Positions 39,648-39,920 of a stretch of DNA of 39,920 nt are shown in pieces (positions within the stretch are counted from its first letter, which is position 1; each line of letters begins with the position of its first letter). The stretch lies in the IMG/VR virus record IMGVR_UViG_3300044959_000080, positions 1 to 39,920 of that record; one strand, given 5' to 3'. This DNA is from a virus. A model generated the notes under the pieces. That model worked only from the letters and a program-made list of their open reading frames with translations, was not told the DNA's origin and made no database searches. The position numbers and the translations under genes were made by a program.

Positions 39648-39677
39648 TTGACTTTTATGTCTTCGGTGGGGTATGAT
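39648..39677 (+). promoter_or_regulatory. Sigma70-like promoter P2 (rightward)
   Basis: TTGACT and TATGAT are separated by 18 bases ending CTTCGGTGGGG, preceded by a C run ending at 39646. It is near-identical to promoter P1 across the spacer. It serves the short gene at 39702 and whatever lies beyond the window. Confidence 0.8.
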
Positions 39678-39701
39678 ATGGGGTATAGGAGGTGGTCAAA
39701 G

Positions 39702-39905
39702 ATGAGGTATCCGCTGAGGGACTACATAACGGTCGTGGTTTTGGCGTTGCTGATGGGTTATACGGAGTCCAAGACACACTGGGCGTCCTTTCCGCTGCCT
39801 TTGCCTCTGAGAATCGTCTATAGAGCAGAGGGGGGTATCAGAAGACGGCTTCCCACAAAACCTGCCCTTAGAAGCGAAATATGGGGCAAATACGGGGCAT
39901 TTTGA
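39702..39905 (+). CDS. Small protein with N-terminal membrane segment
   Basis: The 67-aa product starts at ATG 39702, nine bases after AGGAGG. A frame open from 39648 would place the start inside the promoter, so the shorter form is preferred. It has a basic-then-hydrophobic N-terminus (MRYPLRDYITVVVLALLMGY) that could be a membrane anchor or export signal, and a basic C-terminal part (GGIRRRLPTKPALRSE). Its own promoter sets it apart from the tail genes. A lysis-accessory (spanin- or holin-like) or early membrane protein are possible; nothing decides between them. Confidence 0.5.
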   Translation: MRYPLRDYITVVVLALLMGYTESKTHWASFPLPLPLRIVYRAEGGIRRRLPTKPALRSEIWGKYGAF

Positions 39906-39920
39906 CGGTGGGTTAGGTTC

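Noticed and set aside
1-39920. CRISPR arrays, tRNA genes, integrase and insertion sequences
   Set aside because: No regularly spaced identical repeats with unique spacers, no recognisable cloverleaf, and no recombinase or transposase motifs were seen. The Cas4-like gene alone does not indicate CRISPR.
1-39920. Direct terminal repeats indicating a complete genome
   Set aside because: The first and last tens of bases share no visible identity. Joining the ends would extend the cut left gene by about 30 codons before a stop, but antisense to the last gene, so circularity is unproven.

Overview
The window is almost certainly a large, possibly incomplete, part of the genome of a lytic tailed bacteriophage with podovirus-like architecture. 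The grounds are a Mu gpT-like HK97-fold major capsid protein, portal, TerL, a set of large internal-virion (ejection) proteins, an adaptor/nozzle/fibre module, and no tape measure, tail tube or tail sheath gene. I see no integrase, repressor, RNA polymerase or tRNA. Clear AGGAGG-type ribosome binding sites and sigma70-like promoters point to a bacterial host whose RNA polymerase the phage uses. The only host hint is a dockerin-like repeat in one gene. That repeat style is common in Armatimonadota/Planctomycetes-like genomes, but assigning the host from it is only a guess.

Left arm (1-26161, all minus strand; transcription runs from about 26.2 kb down to 1). From the promoter end there is one small early-type gene, four tandem paralogous unknown genes (23.7-25.7 kb), several small unknowns (one with uracil-DNA-glycosylase-like motifs), a RuvC-like nuclease, and small virion-type proteins. 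These are followed by three large ejection proteins (586, 986 and 1966 aa), a gene in the TerS position, TerL, a T7-lysozyme-like amidase, portal, scaffold-like proteins, three tandem paralogous decoration-like proteins, the major capsid protein and a gene cut by the window start. Genes are tightly packed with ATGA/TGATG overlaps.

Centre (26162-26720). This is the only long non-coding stretch, lying between divergent gene blocks. It holds an extremely AT-rich tract with a 12-bp inverted repeat, an 11-bp-arm hairpin, two 30-bp tandem repeats, a perfect 22-bp palindrome, four C-rich CCCCCACCGTA-like repeats and a 20-bp palindrome. It is the best candidate for a replication origin/control region.

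Right arm (26721-39905, all plus strand). It starts with a TIM-barrel-like glycosidase-type protein carrying an embedded dockerin EF-hand, then a small unknown gene. A replication/recombination cassette follows (Rad52-like annealing protein, prim-pol/RecA-like helicase fusion, Cas4-like Fe-S nuclease, compact family-B DNA polymerase), then a small DUF6496-like basic protein. Tail adaptor-like, beta-propeller nozzle-like and fibre-like genes come next, and a small membrane-anchored ORF behind its own promoter closes the arm.

Four promoter-like elements (two per strand) share TTGAC(A/T), an 18-bp spacer ending in TGGGG, and TAT(A/G/C)(A/C)T. This suggests a common sigma70 recognition mode with an extra conserved spacer signature. 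All functions come from reading motifs by eye. No database search was possible, so family names should be read as hypotheses graded by the stated confidence.
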